Shown: positions 29,931 through 39,116 of the stretch, piece after piece
How the letters are laid out: every line of letters begins with the position of its first letter
Position numbering within the stretch: position 1 is the first letter of the stretch
NCBI GenBank assembly: GCA_018842655.1
Contig: JAGTWN010000004.1
Span: forward strand, 2,294,001 to 2,358,000
Source: Candidatus Pantoea haifensis
Lineage (GTDB): Bacteria > Pseudomonadota > Gammaproteobacteria > Enterobacterales > Enterobacteriaceae
Direction: 5' to 3'
Length of the DNA: 64,000 nt
The notes under the pieces: generated by a model
Database searches by the model: none
Told to the model about the DNA's origin: nothing
The model's input: the letters and a program-made list of their open reading frames with translations, nothing else
Position numbers and translations under genes: made by a program

Positions 29931-30227
29931 ATGATTCCTAAACCGGCAATAGAGATTCATTACTGCACGCAGTGTAACTGGATGCTGCGCTCGGCCTGGA
30001 TGGCGCAAGAGCTGTTGCAAACTTTCGCCGAAGATCTGGCTGCTGTGACGCTTAAACCTGGCACAGGCGGCATTTTTGAAATCAAAGTGGATGATCTTGT
30101 GATTTGGGAACGGAAGCGCGATGGCGGTTTTCCTGACGCCTCAACGCTTAAACAGCGGGTGCGCGACACCTGTTTTCCAGAGCGATCGCTGGGTCATGTC
30201 GATAAGAAGAAGCCTGACGCCATTTAA
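29931..30227 (+). CDS. SelW/Rdx family thioredoxin-like protein
   Basis: 98-aa protein of the SelT/SelW/SelH (Rdx) family. IEIHYCTQCNWMLRSAWMAQELLQTF gives the redox CxxC at residues 12-15; the Cys replaces the selenocysteine of animal SelW. GTGGIFEIKVDDLVIWERKRDGGFPD is the conserved second half. Cytoplasmic redox partner by analogy; no substrate is known. AGGAG precedes the ATG. It diverges from hmuR and shares the Fur-box region, which hints at an iron link. Confidence 0.85.
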   Translation: MIPKPAIEIHYCTQCNWMLRSAWMAQELLQTFAEDLAAVTLKPGTGGIFEIKVDDLVIWERKRDGGFPDASTLKQRVRDTCFPERSLGHVDKKKPDAI

Positions 30228-30240
30228 CAGCCAGACAGCC

Positions 30241-30780
30241 TCAGCTTTCAGCGATCTTTTTCGCTGCGTCATGCAGCGTAGCGATGATCAGCTGCAAGCT
30301 TTTCGCGGAAATGTTCTGTTGCGACAAGCGGCCATTTAAGGCGGTTTTCATCGTGTGGATCGCCTGTTCCACCTCGGGAAGAGTACGATTATTAACCAGT
30401 ATGGCCAGCGAGGATAACCGTTCTATCAGGCTGGCAACATGCGCTTCGTTATTCGCCAGCATTTCACGTCCCACCTCGTTAAGCGCATAGGCTTTACGCG
30501 CAGCCTGCGCATCCAGCACATGGATTGCATCCATCTCTTCCAGTAACGTCAGGTTGGGATAGATGATGCCAGGGCTTGGCGAATATTCCCCTTTCGACAG
30601 CTCTTCAACAGATTTAATCAGCTCATAGCCGTGCGCGGCGTTCTGTGCCAGAAAGTGCAACATCAGCAGGCGAATATCACTGGCATCCAGCATTTTTTCC
30701 CGCCGCTTACGACGACCACCACAATCGCCAGAACGAGGGGCAGTATCATTATGTCGGGAAGAGAGTGGATCCTGTTTCAT
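30241..30780 (-). CDS. PadR-family regulator, YqjI-like
   Basis: 179 aa from ATG 30780. Winged-helix PadR domain: LLMLHFLAQNAAHGYELIKSVEELSKGEYSPSPGIIYPNLTLLEEM near residues 35-85, then a C-terminal dimer helix. E. coli YqjI, a metal-responsive repressor of yqjH, has the same SPSPG-IYP core. Here the long His/Cys-rich N-terminal metal-binding extension is reduced to a short RSGDCGGRRKRR stretch. It lies 81 bases downstream of yqjH on the same strand rather than divergent as in E. coli. Binding specificity is inferred from context. Confidence 0.75.
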   Translation of the reverse strand: MKQDPLSSRHNDTAPRSGDCGGRRKRREKMLDASDIRLLMLHFLAQNAAHGYELIKSVEELSKGEYSPSPGIIYPNLTLLEEMDAIHVLDAQAARKAYALNEVGREMLANNEAHVASLIERLSSLAILVNNRTLPEVEQAIHTMKTALNGRLSQQNISAKSLQLIIATLHDAAKKIAES

Positions 30781-30861
30781 TGCCAGCCTGAAGGGAGAGA
30801 AAAAGAGGCTTGATAGTAGTCTGCCGCCTGGCAAAATTCAACACAGGCGGCCAGTGTATCC

Positions 30862-31647
30862 TTACTTACTGTGCCAGTACGCAACTGCCCGCACGTAGGC
30901 CGGGTCGAGACCACGACGCACCGTAAAATAGTCGCTCAGGGTTTTGACAAATTCGCCTTCCCCCGTCAGCCAGATAAAGTAATCGTCTTGTGGAATCGAG
31001 AATTTATCCAGCGCAGCAATCAGCGTACCGAGATTATCGCTTTGCATGTTTCCGTTACCTGCCCAGTTCACGGAAACATCTGCCAGATCAGCTAAATAGC
31101 CGCGCCCCGTCTCTTCATCGGTATAAGCAAACAGATGCAGCGTTTCAGCCTGAATATCCGCTTTGCGACGTTTGAAGGCTGGCAGCCCGGTTTCATCGCA
31201 GACATAGAGCTGAAAGGCATAATCGGTTGGCACCACCAGCGAACCGCGTGGGCCGCCCATGATCAGCGTATCGCCGGGCTGCGCCTGCGTTGCCCAGTCA
31301 CTGGCAACACCGCTTTCATGAATATAAAAGTCGAGCGTTAGTGAAGACTCACCATCAAATTCAAGCGGCGTATAATCACGCGCCGGTGGTCGCACGCCAT
31401 CTTGCCACACGATGCCTTCATCGCTCATCTGGGGTAACGCTAATGTGCCGCTGCCCGCTTCCGGGAAGAAGACCTTGATGTGATCATCAAATCCCGGCGA
31501 ATGAAAGCCCGCTAAGTCGCTGCCATTGAAGACGATGCGCCAGAATTTGTCAGCAACTTTGGTTTTGCCCGTTACCGTAATATGGCGGAAACGCAGTTCG
31601 TTACGCACGCGCTGCGGCGCACGGCTTGGTGCTTTGTTATTTTGCAA
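30862..31647 (-). CDS. yqjH: Siderophore-interacting ferric reductase YqjH
   Basis: 261-aa FAD-dependent NADPH ferric-siderophore reductase family. FAD-binding motif RPPARDYTPLEFD near residues 84-96 (R-x-Y-T), the phosphate-binding LIMGGPRGSLVVP near 130, and a C-terminal NADPH domain WLTGEGEFVKTLSDYFTVRRGLDPAYVRAVAYW. Releases iron from imported ferric siderophores in the cytoplasm. The best start is TTG 31647, preceded by GGAG at 7-base spacing. Upstream lie a Fur-like box and a TAAGATA-N9-TATCTTA palindrome. Confidence 0.88.
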   Translation of the reverse strand: MQNNKAPSRAPQRVRNELRFRHITVTGKTKVADKFWRIVFNGSDLAGFHSPGFDDHIKVFFPEAGSGTLALPQMSDEGIVWQDGVRPPARDYTPLEFDGESSLTLDFYIHESGVASDWATQAQPGDTLIMGGPRGSLVVPTDYAFQLYVCDETGLPAFKRRKADIQAETLHLFAYTDEETGRGYLADLADVSVNWAGNGNMQSDNLGTLIAALDKFSIPQDDYFIWLTGEGEFVKTLSDYFTVRRGLDPAYVRAVAYWHSK

Positions 31648-31741
31648 AGGGTTTCTCCAGTCATGCAGTGGACTTCGTCTTCATCCACACGCCATCACGA
31701 TTTACCCTGCCCTGCTGTTCGGGTCAGTGCAATCATGAAAT

Positions 31742-31760
31742 CGAAATCATTCTCATCTAA
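31742..31760. promoter_or_regulatory. Fur-like box upstream of yqjH
   Basis: GAAATCATTCTCATCTAA resembles the Fur consensus with matches in the ATCATT and TCAT segments. Fur control of yqjH is established in E. coli. The match here is moderate. Confidence 0.5.
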
Positions 31761-31767
31761 CCGAAGC

Positions 31768-31790
31768 TAAGATAGCTATGATATATCTTA
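31768..31790. promoter_or_regulatory. Palindrome upstream of yqjH, candidate YqjI/PadR operator
   Basis: TAAGATA and TATCTTA are perfect 7-base inverted arms with a 9-base spacer containing ATGATA. It lies adjacent to the Fur-like box. A PadR-type repressor encoded in the same cluster is the obvious candidate ligand, but this is inference. Confidence 0.4.
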
Positions 31791-31898
31791 ATCTCAATGA
31801 CGAAAAATGCGATCGGCGCACAAAGAACAGGCAAAAGGCATAACTGAAGGCGTCAGAAAGGAATAACGCTAACCGCTGTTTTCAGCCACTGCGCCGGG

Positions 31899-32114
31899 TT
31901 ACAGCATCTTGTCGAAGCCTGCCGTGCCGGAATGATCTCTGTTCTGCTGCGGCAGTGCGTTATCACCCAGAATTTCATGCTGGGTTGACTGGGCATGGGG
32001 ATGCAGCCCCGCTGGCGGATTAAAAGGTTCAGCCATTTGCGCCATAGCCAGTGCTGGCACGGCAGAAAGCGCAGTAACAAGAAAAAGCGTTGAGAGTCGC
32101 ATATTTGTCTTCAT
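31899..32114 (-). CDS. Small exported protein of unknown function
   Basis: 71 aa from ATG 32114. Residues 1-25 are a clear signal peptide (MKTNMRLSTLFLVTALSAVPALAMA) with an AMA cleavage site. The mature part, about 46 residues, is Pro/His/Gln-rich (EPFNPPAGLHPHAQSTQHEILGD, shown in part) and lacks Cys. I do not recognise the family. It lies downstream of a Rob/MarA-like regulator gene on the same strand, an arrangement that recalls the small periplasmic MarB next to marA, but no sequence similarity is evident. Confidence 0.6.
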   Translation of the reverse strand: MKTNMRLSTLFLVTALSAVPALAMAQMAEPFNPPAGLHPHAQSTQHEILGDNALPQQNRDHSGTAGFDKML

Positions 32115-32284
32115 TATCATTTTTAGCCGGGAGCGGCCGGAAGTGCAGATGAATATCCAGCCCTGACACCGATTAACGCGATGAATGCGCAACGTCAGGG
32201 TTTCAGGAGAGAATTTTACGCCAGAACAGGCGAGTTTTTTATAAAATCGTGCGGTTTGTCACAGTATGCCGCACGAATTATTCA

Positions 32285-33154
32285 TCAGCCCTGAGAAACA
32301 GGAATAGCAAACACGCCGACCAGCCAGTCGGGCGTTGAAGCCTGAAGATCGAGACGCAGCAGATCTTTGCCCTGGCGACGGGCGACGCCCAGCGCAGGTA
32401 AGTGCAGATAGTAAATGTCAGCGATAAAACGTGTTATCTGTTCCGGCGTGCCACTCCAGTGAATCATCGCATAGAGACCGCGCGTTGCCGTCCAGCTCAT
32501 GCCGGGTGAATTCAGCTTTTCCGCATGTTTGCTTTCAATCGCCTGAAACAGGCTAATATGCTGCTGCTCGGCAGAGGAAATGCCGGGACTATACTGAAAA
32601 CCCAGCCAGCCACGTTCGACATGCTGACCCGCAAAGCGAACAAAATGTCGCGCCTGTTCAGCAACGCGGTGTTCACTGTCGTGAACGTAATCGCCAAACT
32701 TACACTCCCACTCCACCATGTCGCCACACATCGGCAAATCGTTATCGCGCTCGACCAGCTCTGCACGTTCAACAGGTGAGCGAACCGGAATACGGCCATG
32801 AAAATGTTTTACAGGCAGATCGGGAATGCGACGAAACGCGCCTGGCGTTACCGAAAAATGGTTTTTAAATACCCGGGTAAAGTTTTGCTGATTATCAAAA
32901 CCGAAGCGCACGGCAATGTCGATAAGCGGCATTCGCGTCAGGCGCAGCGCCATTGCCGACATCGTCAGGCGACGCTTACGTGTATAAGCGGCCAGCGTTT
33001 GCCCGGTGATCTCTTTAAACATGCGTTGCATGTGCCATTTGGAGTAACCAGATTTCAGGGTGATCAGATCGATATTGAGATCGTCGGTGAGATTCGCCTC
33101 TATCCAGTCCACCAAATCGTTGATGTACTGTTTCTTAAGGGTCAGGCTGAGCAT
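32285..33154 (-). CDS. AraC-family transcriptional activator, Rob-like
   Basis: 289 aa, exactly the length of E. coli Rob. N-terminal double helix-turn-helix: SGYSKWHMQRMFKEITGQTLAAYTRKRRLTMSAMALRLTRMPLIDIAVRFGFDNQQNFTRVFK (parts quoted), highly similar to Rob/SoxS/MarA recognition helices. The C-terminal part resembles the GyrI-like ligand-binding domain of Rob. Such proteins bind marbox sites and control efflux and stress genes. It is diverged from Rob, so it is likely a paralogue with its own ligand. Confidence 0.82.
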   Translation of the reverse strand: MLSLTLKKQYINDLVDWIEANLTDDLNIDLITLKSGYSKWHMQRMFKEITGQTLAAYTRKRRLTMSAMALRLTRMPLIDIAVRFGFDNQQNFTRVFKNHFSVTPGAFRRIPDLPVKHFHGRIPVRSPVERAELVERDNDLPMCGDMVEWECKFGDYVHDSEHRVAEQARHFVRFAGQHVERGWLGFQYSPGISSAEQQHISLFQAIESKHAEKLNSPGMSWTATRGLYAMIHWSGTPEQITRFIADIYYLHLPALGVARRQGKDLLRLDLQASTPDWLVGVFAIPVSQG

Positions 33155-33291
33155 GATGGTTAACTTCAGAGAGGATGAATTGCCAGATTCGTCACAAAAG
33201 TATAACGAAAATGTATTAACAACGTAAGGAAAGGTAAAGAAGGCGTGCCGCAGTCAGGGAAAAACCGCATTAATTGCTTAGGTTACTAATT

Positions 33292-33317
33292 AAAAGGCTG
33301 ACTGAAGTCAGCCTTTT
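33292..33317. terminator. Bidirectional terminator after the cio operon
   Basis: AAAAGGCTGACT-GAA-GTCAGCCTTTT is a 12-bp stem with a 3-base loop, A/T runs on both sides. It ends the oxidase operon on the minus strand, upstream of the Rob-like gene. Confidence 0.9.
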
Positions 33318-33450
33318 CTCTGCAAATTTTACGTATGAATCGCCTGAATCATTCAGGCTGCATCGCGGCGGCAAGCGCATCAGCCCGATAAACATAGATT
33401 CGGGTGAGTTTGCGCAGCCCGGCAACAGGCAGCGTGAAGGATGGCAGGGA

Positions 33451-33597
33451 TCAGTGCGAACGCATACCCGCAGCCGTCATCATCATACGAAACAGTGATG
33501 CCACCACACCAAGTGCCAGCACGCTTGCGCCGTAGATGATCACCAGCCACATTATGCGTTTCCACCATGGAGCTTTCGTCTCATTGTGGCTTTTCAT
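33451..33597 (-). CDS. DUF2474 family small membrane protein (third oxidase subunit, CioZ-like)
   Basis: 48 aa: MKSHNETKAPWWKRIMW, then a single membrane helix (LVIIYGASVLALGVVASLF) and MMMTAAGMRSH. This is the DUF2474 pattern of small proteins encoded after cioAB/cydAB-type genes, comparable in role to CydX. ATG 33597 has GAGG eight bases upstream; an in-frame ATG at 33618, just after the cydB stop, would add seven residues. Likely stabilises the oxidase; inferred from position. Confidence 0.8.
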   Translation of the reverse strand: MKSHNETKAPWWKRIMWLVIIYGASVLALGVVASLFRMMMTAAGMRSH

Positions 33598-33619
33598 GCT
33601 GCTGACCTCGGTTTGCATA

Positions 33620-34624
33620 TCAATGGTATCCTTCGTCTGCTTTGATTTTTCCGCGGAACACGTAGTAGCTCCAGAAGGTGTAGCCGAGGATCATTGGAAT
33701 GATCAGCAAGCTACCCACCAGCATAAATGCCTGGCTTTGCGGCGGTGAAGCCGCCGCCCAAATGGAGACAGATGGCGGAATAATGTTTGGCCAGATGCTG
33801 ATACCCAGGCCAGAGAAGCCAAGGAAAATCAGCGCCAGCGTTAGCAGGAAGGGTGAATAGTGCGCTTCGCGCTTGATGGCACGCACAATGCCCCATGAGC
33901 AGAGCAGTACCAGCACCGGAACCGGCAGGAACCAGAACAGGTTCGGACGGCTGAACCAACGCTCTGCGATATCAGCATGAGAGAATGGCGTCCACAAGCT
34001 GATAATGCCAACAATCGCTAACAGTGCAATAACCAGCGGTGTTGCCAGTGCTGACATTTTACGGTGCAGCTCGTTCTCGGTTTTCATGATTAACCAGGTA
34101 CAACCGAGCAGAGCATACGCCACCACCAGACCCACGCCGCAGAACAGCGGGAACGGCGCCAGCCAGTCCATTGCGGAACCGGCAAAATGGCGTCCCTCAA
34201 CCGGAATGCCATCCAGCATCGCACCGACGGCAACACCCTGGCTAAACGTCGCCAACACGGAACCGGCAATAAATGACTTATCCCAGAACGCCCGGTGCCC
34301 TTCCACTGCTTTGAAACGAAACTCAAAGGCCACGCCACGGAAGATCAACCCAATCAGCATAGCGGTCAGTGGAATAGCCAGCGCATCGGCAATCACCGAA
34401 TAGGCCAGCGGGAACGCGCCATACAGCCCCGCTCCGCCCAGCACCAGCCAGGTTTCATTGCCGTCCCATACTGGCGCGACGGTGTTTACCATCATGTCGC
34501 GCTCGGTGACATCTTTATTAAACGGGAACAGCAGACCGATACCCAGATCAAAGCCATCCATCACAATGTACATCAGGGTAGCGAAGACGATAATCGCGAA
34601 CCAGATAATAGAAAAATCGATCAT
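33620..34624 (-). CDS. cioB: Cytochrome bd-type (cyanide-insensitive) oxidase subunit II
   Basis: 334-aa CydB/CioB subunit of an inner-membrane quinol oxidase. ATG 34624 (MIDFSIIWFAIIVFATLMY) lies one base after the subunit I stop, with GGAG inside the end of that gene. DGFDLGIGLLFPF near residue 20, DGNETWLVLGG near residue 55 and FYxxW-like TFWSYYVFRGKI near the C-terminus are typical. About eight membrane helices. Reduces O2 with subunit I without proton pumping. Confidence 0.9.
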   Translation of the reverse strand: MIDFSIIWFAIIVFATLMYIVMDGFDLGIGLLFPFNKDVTERDMMVNTVAPVWDGNETWLVLGGAGLYGAFPLAYSVIADALAIPLTAMLIGLIFRGVAFEFRFKAVEGHRAFWDKSFIAGSVLATFSQGVAVGAMLDGIPVEGRHFAGSAMDWLAPFPLFCGVGLVVAYALLGCTWLIMKTENELHRKMSALATPLVIALLAIVGIISLWTPFSHADIAERWFSRPNLFWFLPVPVLVLLCSWGIVRAIKREAHYSPFLLTLALIFLGFSGLGISIWPNIIPPSVSIWAAASPPQSQAFMLVGSLLIIPMILGYTFWSYYVFRGKIKADEGYH

Positions 34625-34625
34625 C

Positions 34626-36038
34626 TTAGTGGTCTCCATCCTTAAACGTTGCTGCCGAGAGCGGACGCGCAGGGGTTTTCTTCTGACCTGGACCACCGTG
34701 CTCAGTAACATGACCTTCACCGGTAACGGGACCCTGTTTGATCAGACGCATCATGTAGTGATAACCGACGCCAAACACCGAGCAGTAAACCAGAATGAAG
34801 GCCAGCAGGCTGATACTCATATGCAAATCGCCATGTGCGGAGACAGCATCAATGGTGCGCTGCACGCCATACACTACCCACGGCTGACGGCCAATTTCAG
34901 TGGTAAACCATCCGGCCAGAATAGCGATCAAACCAGACGGCCCCATCAACAGCGCAAACCACAGGAACGGACGTGACTCATATAAGCGGCCCCGATAGCG
35001 CAGCCACAAACTGACCACACCCAGCGTAATCATCAGCAGGCCCATCGCCACCATCACGCGGAACGACCAGAAGATCACCGTTGAGTTAGGACGATCCTCT
35101 TTCGGGAACGATTTCAGCGCCGGAACCTGTTTATCCAGGCTGTGAGTCAGGATCAGGCTACCCAGATAAGGCACTTCCAGCGCATATTTGGTGCGCTCTT
35201 CATCCATATCCGGAATACCAAACAGGATCAGCGGTGTGGCTTCACCCGGCGGGTTTTCCCAGTGACCTTCAATGGCAGCGATTTTAGCCGGTTGGTGTTC
35301 CAGCGTGTTCAGACCGTGCGCATCACCAATCATGGCCTGAATCGGCGCCACAATCAGTGCCATCCACAGCGCCATAGAGAACATCTTACGAATCGCCGGA
35401 TTGTTGTTACCTTTCAGCAAATGCCATGCCGCCGAGGAGCCCACAAAGAAGGCGCTGGCGAGGAACGCCGCGACCGACATATGGAACAGGCGATAGGGGA
35501 ACGAAGGGTTAAAGACAATCTTGAACCAGTCTTCCGGCACCACAATCCCGTTCTGGATAATGTAGCCCTGCGGTGTATGCATCCAGCTGTTAGACGCCAG
35601 AATCCAGAAAGTGGAAATCAGGGTGCCCAGCGCAACCATGCAGGTGGCAAAGAAGTGCAGGCCAGGACCGACGCGGTTCCAGCCAAACAGCATCACACCC
35701 AGGAAGCCCGCTTCCAGGAAGAAGGCAGTCAGCACTTCATAGGTCAACAGCGGACCGGTGATACTGCCCGCAAACTGCGAGAAGCCACTCCAGTTAGTCC
35801 CGAACTGATACGCCATGACCAGCCCTGAAACCACGCCCATACCAAAGTTAACGGCGAAGATTTTGGACCAGAAATGGTAGAGATCGCGGTAGGTTTGATT
35901 ACGGGATTTCAGCCACATACCTTCAAGCACAGCCAGAAAACTGGCCAGGCCGATGGTGATGGCGGGAAAGATAATATGGAAGGAGACAGTAAATGCGAAC
36001 TGTATCCTGGCCAGATGAAAGGCATCTAATCCAAACAT
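34626..36038 (-). CDS. cioA: Cytochrome bd-type (cyanide-insensitive) oxidase subunit I
   Basis: 470-aa CydA/CioA subunit binding haems b and d and the quinol. [20 protein letters not shown] carries the first haem His near residue 21; [18 protein letters not shown] the next His; [16 protein letters not shown] near residue 388 is the GRQPW signature. The Q-loop is short, unlike E. coli CydA (522 aa), which places it in the CIO subfamily. It is the first of three genes; a FNR-like site lies about 170 bases upstream. Confidence 0.9.
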   Translation of the reverse strand: MFGLDAFHLARIQFAFTVSFHIIFPAITIGLASFLAVLEGMWLKSRNQTYRDLYHFWSKIFAVNFGMGVVSGLVMAYQFGTNWSGFSQFAGSITGPLLTYEVLTAFFLEAGFLGVMLFGWNRVGPGLHFFATCMVALGTLISTFWILASNSWMHTPQGYIIQNGIVVPEDWFKIVFNPSFPYRLFHMSVAAFLASAFFVGSSAAWHLLKGNNNPAIRKMFSMALWMALIVAPIQAMIGDAHGLNTLEHQPAKIAAIEGHWENPPGEATPLILFGIPDMDEERTKYALEVPYLGSLILTHSLDKQVPALKSFPKEDRPNSTVIFWSFRVMVAMGLLMITLGVVSLWLRYRGRLYESRPFLWFALLMGPSGLIAILAGWFTTEIGRQPWVVYGVQRTIDAVSAHGDLHMSISLLAFILVYCSVFGVGYHYMMRLIKQGPVTGEGHVTEHGGPGQKKTPARPLSAATFKDGDH

Positions 36039-36822
36039 TGCTTACCTCTTTGCCACATAGAACACCATATGTTTACTTATAATTAACAAGTTAAGCGCGG
36101 CGTTAATATTTACGTTGCGCTTAATGAAATTTCCGCCACGAATTTAAAATCATTCGCGGCAGAGAAACAGAAACAAGCGGGGAGCAAAAACTATAACAGC
36201 ATTTTTTGATTTCGATCATTGTTTTTGTCGGGAAATATTTAATTAAAAACAAGGCTCAGAAGTTAATTAGAGCGCCATTTTGTGACGCGAATGTTATAGT
36301 TTGTAGCAGCAAAAATGACTGCATCAATCAGCGTAGACTAAGGATAAAAAAGAGTCCAACCTGCTGTTTTTGCATGTCATTATGACAAAAACCCTGCTCA
36401 GACCAGGGCTTAAACAAGCAACTGGCCCAGGCAATAACCTTATTTTTTAAGATGTTAGCGTTTATTTTATTTTTACTTGCCGCTTAGGTTAATTTTTGCA
36501 AAACAGAGAGAATTTATCCCTTTTATTGAAGCAAACAACACGCGGTAGTTCAGGCGCTTCCGGTTGGCAAATATTGTTAATAAATTTGGTTCATTTTTGG
36601 GAATCAATTAACACTCTGATTTCGTTGCGCCGTTATTTCGCAGAGAAACCTTTAAGCCGTGCGGAAATAGCCCAGCCAAAAACGTTTATAACCGATCAGG
36701 TTATTTTCACCTGCCGTTACGTTATTGGGCTTTAACGCTCTGCGTCACGCCTGTTGCCTCATCCTGAAAGCTGTGTTTTGTTATAGCGGCACCGCATCAA
36801 TCATCTGGGTTAAGGAGTCGCT
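36039..36822. other. cioA-yghX-like divergent intergenic region
   Basis: About 780 AT-rich bases. Contains the FNR-like site (separate entry) and probable promoters for both flanking genes. A 79-codon plus-strand frame at 36496-36735 has no family features. ACCCTG/CAGGG near 36388-36407 can form a weak hairpin. Nothing else is recognised. Confidence 0.5.
36206..36219. promoter_or_regulatory. FNR/Anr-like site upstream of the cio operon
   Basis: TTGAT-TTCG-ATCAT matches the FNR consensus TTGAT-N4-ATCAA in 9 of 10 positions. It sits 168-181 bases before the cioA ATG. Oxygen control of bd-type oxidases by FNR/Anr is well known; the role here is inferred. Confidence 0.55.
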
Positions 36823-37712
36823 ATGGCACGTCTGACAGCTCAAGATTTTCCGCAGGAACTGCTCGAACTTTACGATTACTACGCACACGGCAGGATCAGT
36901 AAGCGCGAATTTATTTCTATGGCCGGTAAGCTGGCGATTGGCGGCATGACCGGCGCGACGCTGCTGGGCCTGATGAGTCCGAATTACGCGCTCGCCACAC
37001 AGGTTGAATTCACCGATCCCGATATCAAACCGGAATATATTCATTATCCCTCCCCGCAAGGTCATGGAGAGGTACGTGGCTATCTGGTGAAACCCGCTAA
37101 TGCGCAAGGCAAGGTGCCTGCAGTGGTTGTCGTGCATGAGAACCGTGGGTTAAATCCCTATATTGAAGATGTGGCGCGCCGCGTGGCGAAAGCGGGTTAC
37201 ATCGCGCTGGCACCGGACGGCCTGAGTTCTCTGGGGGCTATCCGGGCAATGATGAGGAAGGCAAAGAGATGCAGGCCAAAGTCGATCCGACCAAACTCAT
37301 GAACGACTTTTTCGCCGCAGTGGATTTCCTGATGAAACATGAAGAGGGAACCGGGAAAGTTGGCATGACTGGATTTTGCTATGGCGGCGGCGTCTCGAAT
37401 GCTTCGGCAGTCGCCTTCCCGGATCTGGCCTGCGCGGTACCCTTTTATGGTCGCCAGCCCAAAGCAGAAGATGTCCCCCGCATTAAGGCACCGCTACTGC
37501 TGCATTACGCAGAGTTTGATAAGAATATCAACGCAGGCTGGCCCGCTTATGAAGCCGCGCTAAAGCAGAATGATAAAGTGTATGAAGCCTATATCTATCC
37601 TGGCGTTAATCATGGTTTCCACAATGATTCAACCCCGCGCTACGATAAAGCTGCCGCTGAACTGGCATGGAGCCGGACATTAGCCTGGTTTGAAAAGTAT
37701 CTGCGCAATTAG
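36823..37712 (+). CDS. Dienelactone hydrolase family protein, YghX-like (frameshift in this sequence)
   Basis: Alpha/beta hydrolase with a long N-terminal extension containing [25 protein letters not shown], a hydrophobic segment near residues 27-55 that may be a signal or anchor. Catalytic Cys in [10 protein letters not shown] near residue 187, Asp in YAEFDKNIN and His in [11 protein letters not shown]. Similar to E. coli YghX. The G run at 37233-37237 (five, six expected) breaks the frame between GLSSLG and [12 protein letters not shown]. Restored length 296 aa. Natural substrate unknown. Confidence 0.85.
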
Positions 37713-37982
37713 CGTCTTTACGGGCTGATGCCCTCCCTCGTCCTCTCCTGCCGGGAGAGGACAACGCTGTGCGCCAGGATAACTGAGCCAGCAGAAAACA
37801 GTCCCTTTCTCACTTCACCGCAAGTGCTGCTAATACTTTATGTCCTCACACAAGGCAAACTGCCGGGCGAAACGTTGCTTACATTTCCTTTGGAAAAATT
37901 GCCTGAGCAACTATTTGTGCTGCAACACCATAACGTCAGCCATAAACATCCTGTTAGCGTTTCACACTATTAAGAGGCTTAC

Positions 37983-39086
37983 ATGTCAGATTTGTTTTCG
38001 TCTTTTACCCTGAAAGACGTCACTTTGCGTAACCGCATCGCTGTGCCGCCGATGTGCCAGTACAGCGCCGAAGAGGGTATGAGTAATCACTGGCATCGCG
38101 TGCACTACAACAGCCTGGCACGAGGCGGCGCAGGTTTAGTGATTGTCGAAGCCACGGCCGTTTCACCTGAAGGCCGCATTACTCCCGGTTGTTTAGGTAT
38201 CTGGAATGATGAGCAAGCCGCTGAGCTGGCGAAAATTGCCCGTGATATTAAAGCCGCAGGCGCAGTACCTGGCATTCAGATTGGTCATGCCGGTCGTAAA
38301 GCCAGCGCCAACAAGCCGTGGGAAGGTGACGATCATATCGCCGCAGGTGATGCCCGTGGCTGGGAAACCCTTTCTCCTTCAGCTATCGCATTTGGCAATA
38401 ATTTGCCGCAGGTGCCCCAGGCGATGACGCTGGATGATATAGCCCGCGTGCGCAACGATTTCGTTCTGGCGGCTAAACGCGCCCGTGATGCTGGCTTTGA
38501 ATGGCTGGAGCTTCACTTTGCCCACGGTTATCTGGCGCAGAGCTTCTTCTCTGTTCATGCCAATACGCGTACCGATCAGTATGGCGGCGATGCGGCAGGC
38601 CGTAGCCGTTTCCTGTCAGAAACCTTTGATGCCGTGCGTGATGTGTGGCCAGAAAACCTGCCGCTGACGGCGCGTTTTGGCGTGCTGGAATTTGACGGGC
38701 GGGATGAAGAGACGTTACAGGAATCGATCGCCCTTATTAAACAGTGGCGCGCGAAGGGTCTGGATTTACTCAGCGTGAGTATCGGTTTCTCCACGCCAGA
38801 AGCCAACATTCCATGGGGCCCCGCTTTCCTCGCACCCATTGCTGAAAGAGTACGTCGCGAAGCGGGTATCCCGGTTGCTTCAGCCTGGGGCATTGATTCG
38901 CCCGTTATCGCGAATCAGACCATTGAAAAAGGCGAGCTGGATTTGGTCATGGTGGGACGCGCCCACTTGAAAAATCCTAACTGGACTTATCAGGCTGCAC
39001 TGGCACTGGATAAAACAGCGCCATCCTGGGTGCTGCCTGCGCCATACGCACACTGGCTGGAACGTTATCGCGTGAGCGAAGCCTGA
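37983..39086 (+). CDS. NADH:flavin oxidoreductase, YqjM-like old yellow enzyme
   Basis: 367-aa FMN-dependent TIM-barrel ene-reductase that reduces activated C=C bonds. IAVPPMCQYSAEEGMSNHWH near residues 20-38 has the Cys and Tyr that mark the YqjM/XenA class; IQIGHAGRKAS near 100 supplies an active-site His; ELHFAHGYLAQSFF near 175 and VMVGRAHLKNPNW near 325 bind FMN phosphate. A terminator follows. Role may be detoxification of electrophiles; no partner gene is visible. Confidence 0.9.
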   Translation: MSDLFSSFTLKDVTLRNRIAVPPMCQYSAEEGMSNHWHRVHYNSLARGGAGLVIVEATAVSPEGRITPGCLGIWNDEQAAELAKIARDIKAAGAVPGIQIGHAGRKASANKPWEGDDHIAAGDARGWETLSPSAIAFGNNLPQVPQAMTLDDIARVRNDFVLAAKRARDAGFEWLELHFAHGYLAQSFFSVHANTRTDQYGGDAAGRSRFLSETFDAVRDVWPENLPLTARFGVLEFDGRDEETLQESIALIKQWRAKGLDLLSVSIGFSTPEANIPWGPAFLAPIAERVRREAGIPVASAWGIDSPVIANQTIEKGELDLVMVGRAHLKNPNWTYQAALALDKTAPSWVLPAPYAHWLERYRVSEA

Positions 39087-39092
39087 CAGCAG

Positions 39093-39116
39093 AAACGCCT
39101 CTGCGGAGGCGTTTAT
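39093..39116 (+). terminator. Rho-independent terminator after the old yellow enzyme gene
   Basis: AAACGCCTC-TGC-GGAGGCGTTT followed by ATT; stem of about 10 bp, 6 bases after the stop codon. Confidence 0.85.

Noticed and set aside
36496-36735. 79-codon plus-strand frame between cioA and the yghX-like gene
   Set aside because: No recognisable motif, no clear ribosome-binding site and located in a promoter-rich gap.
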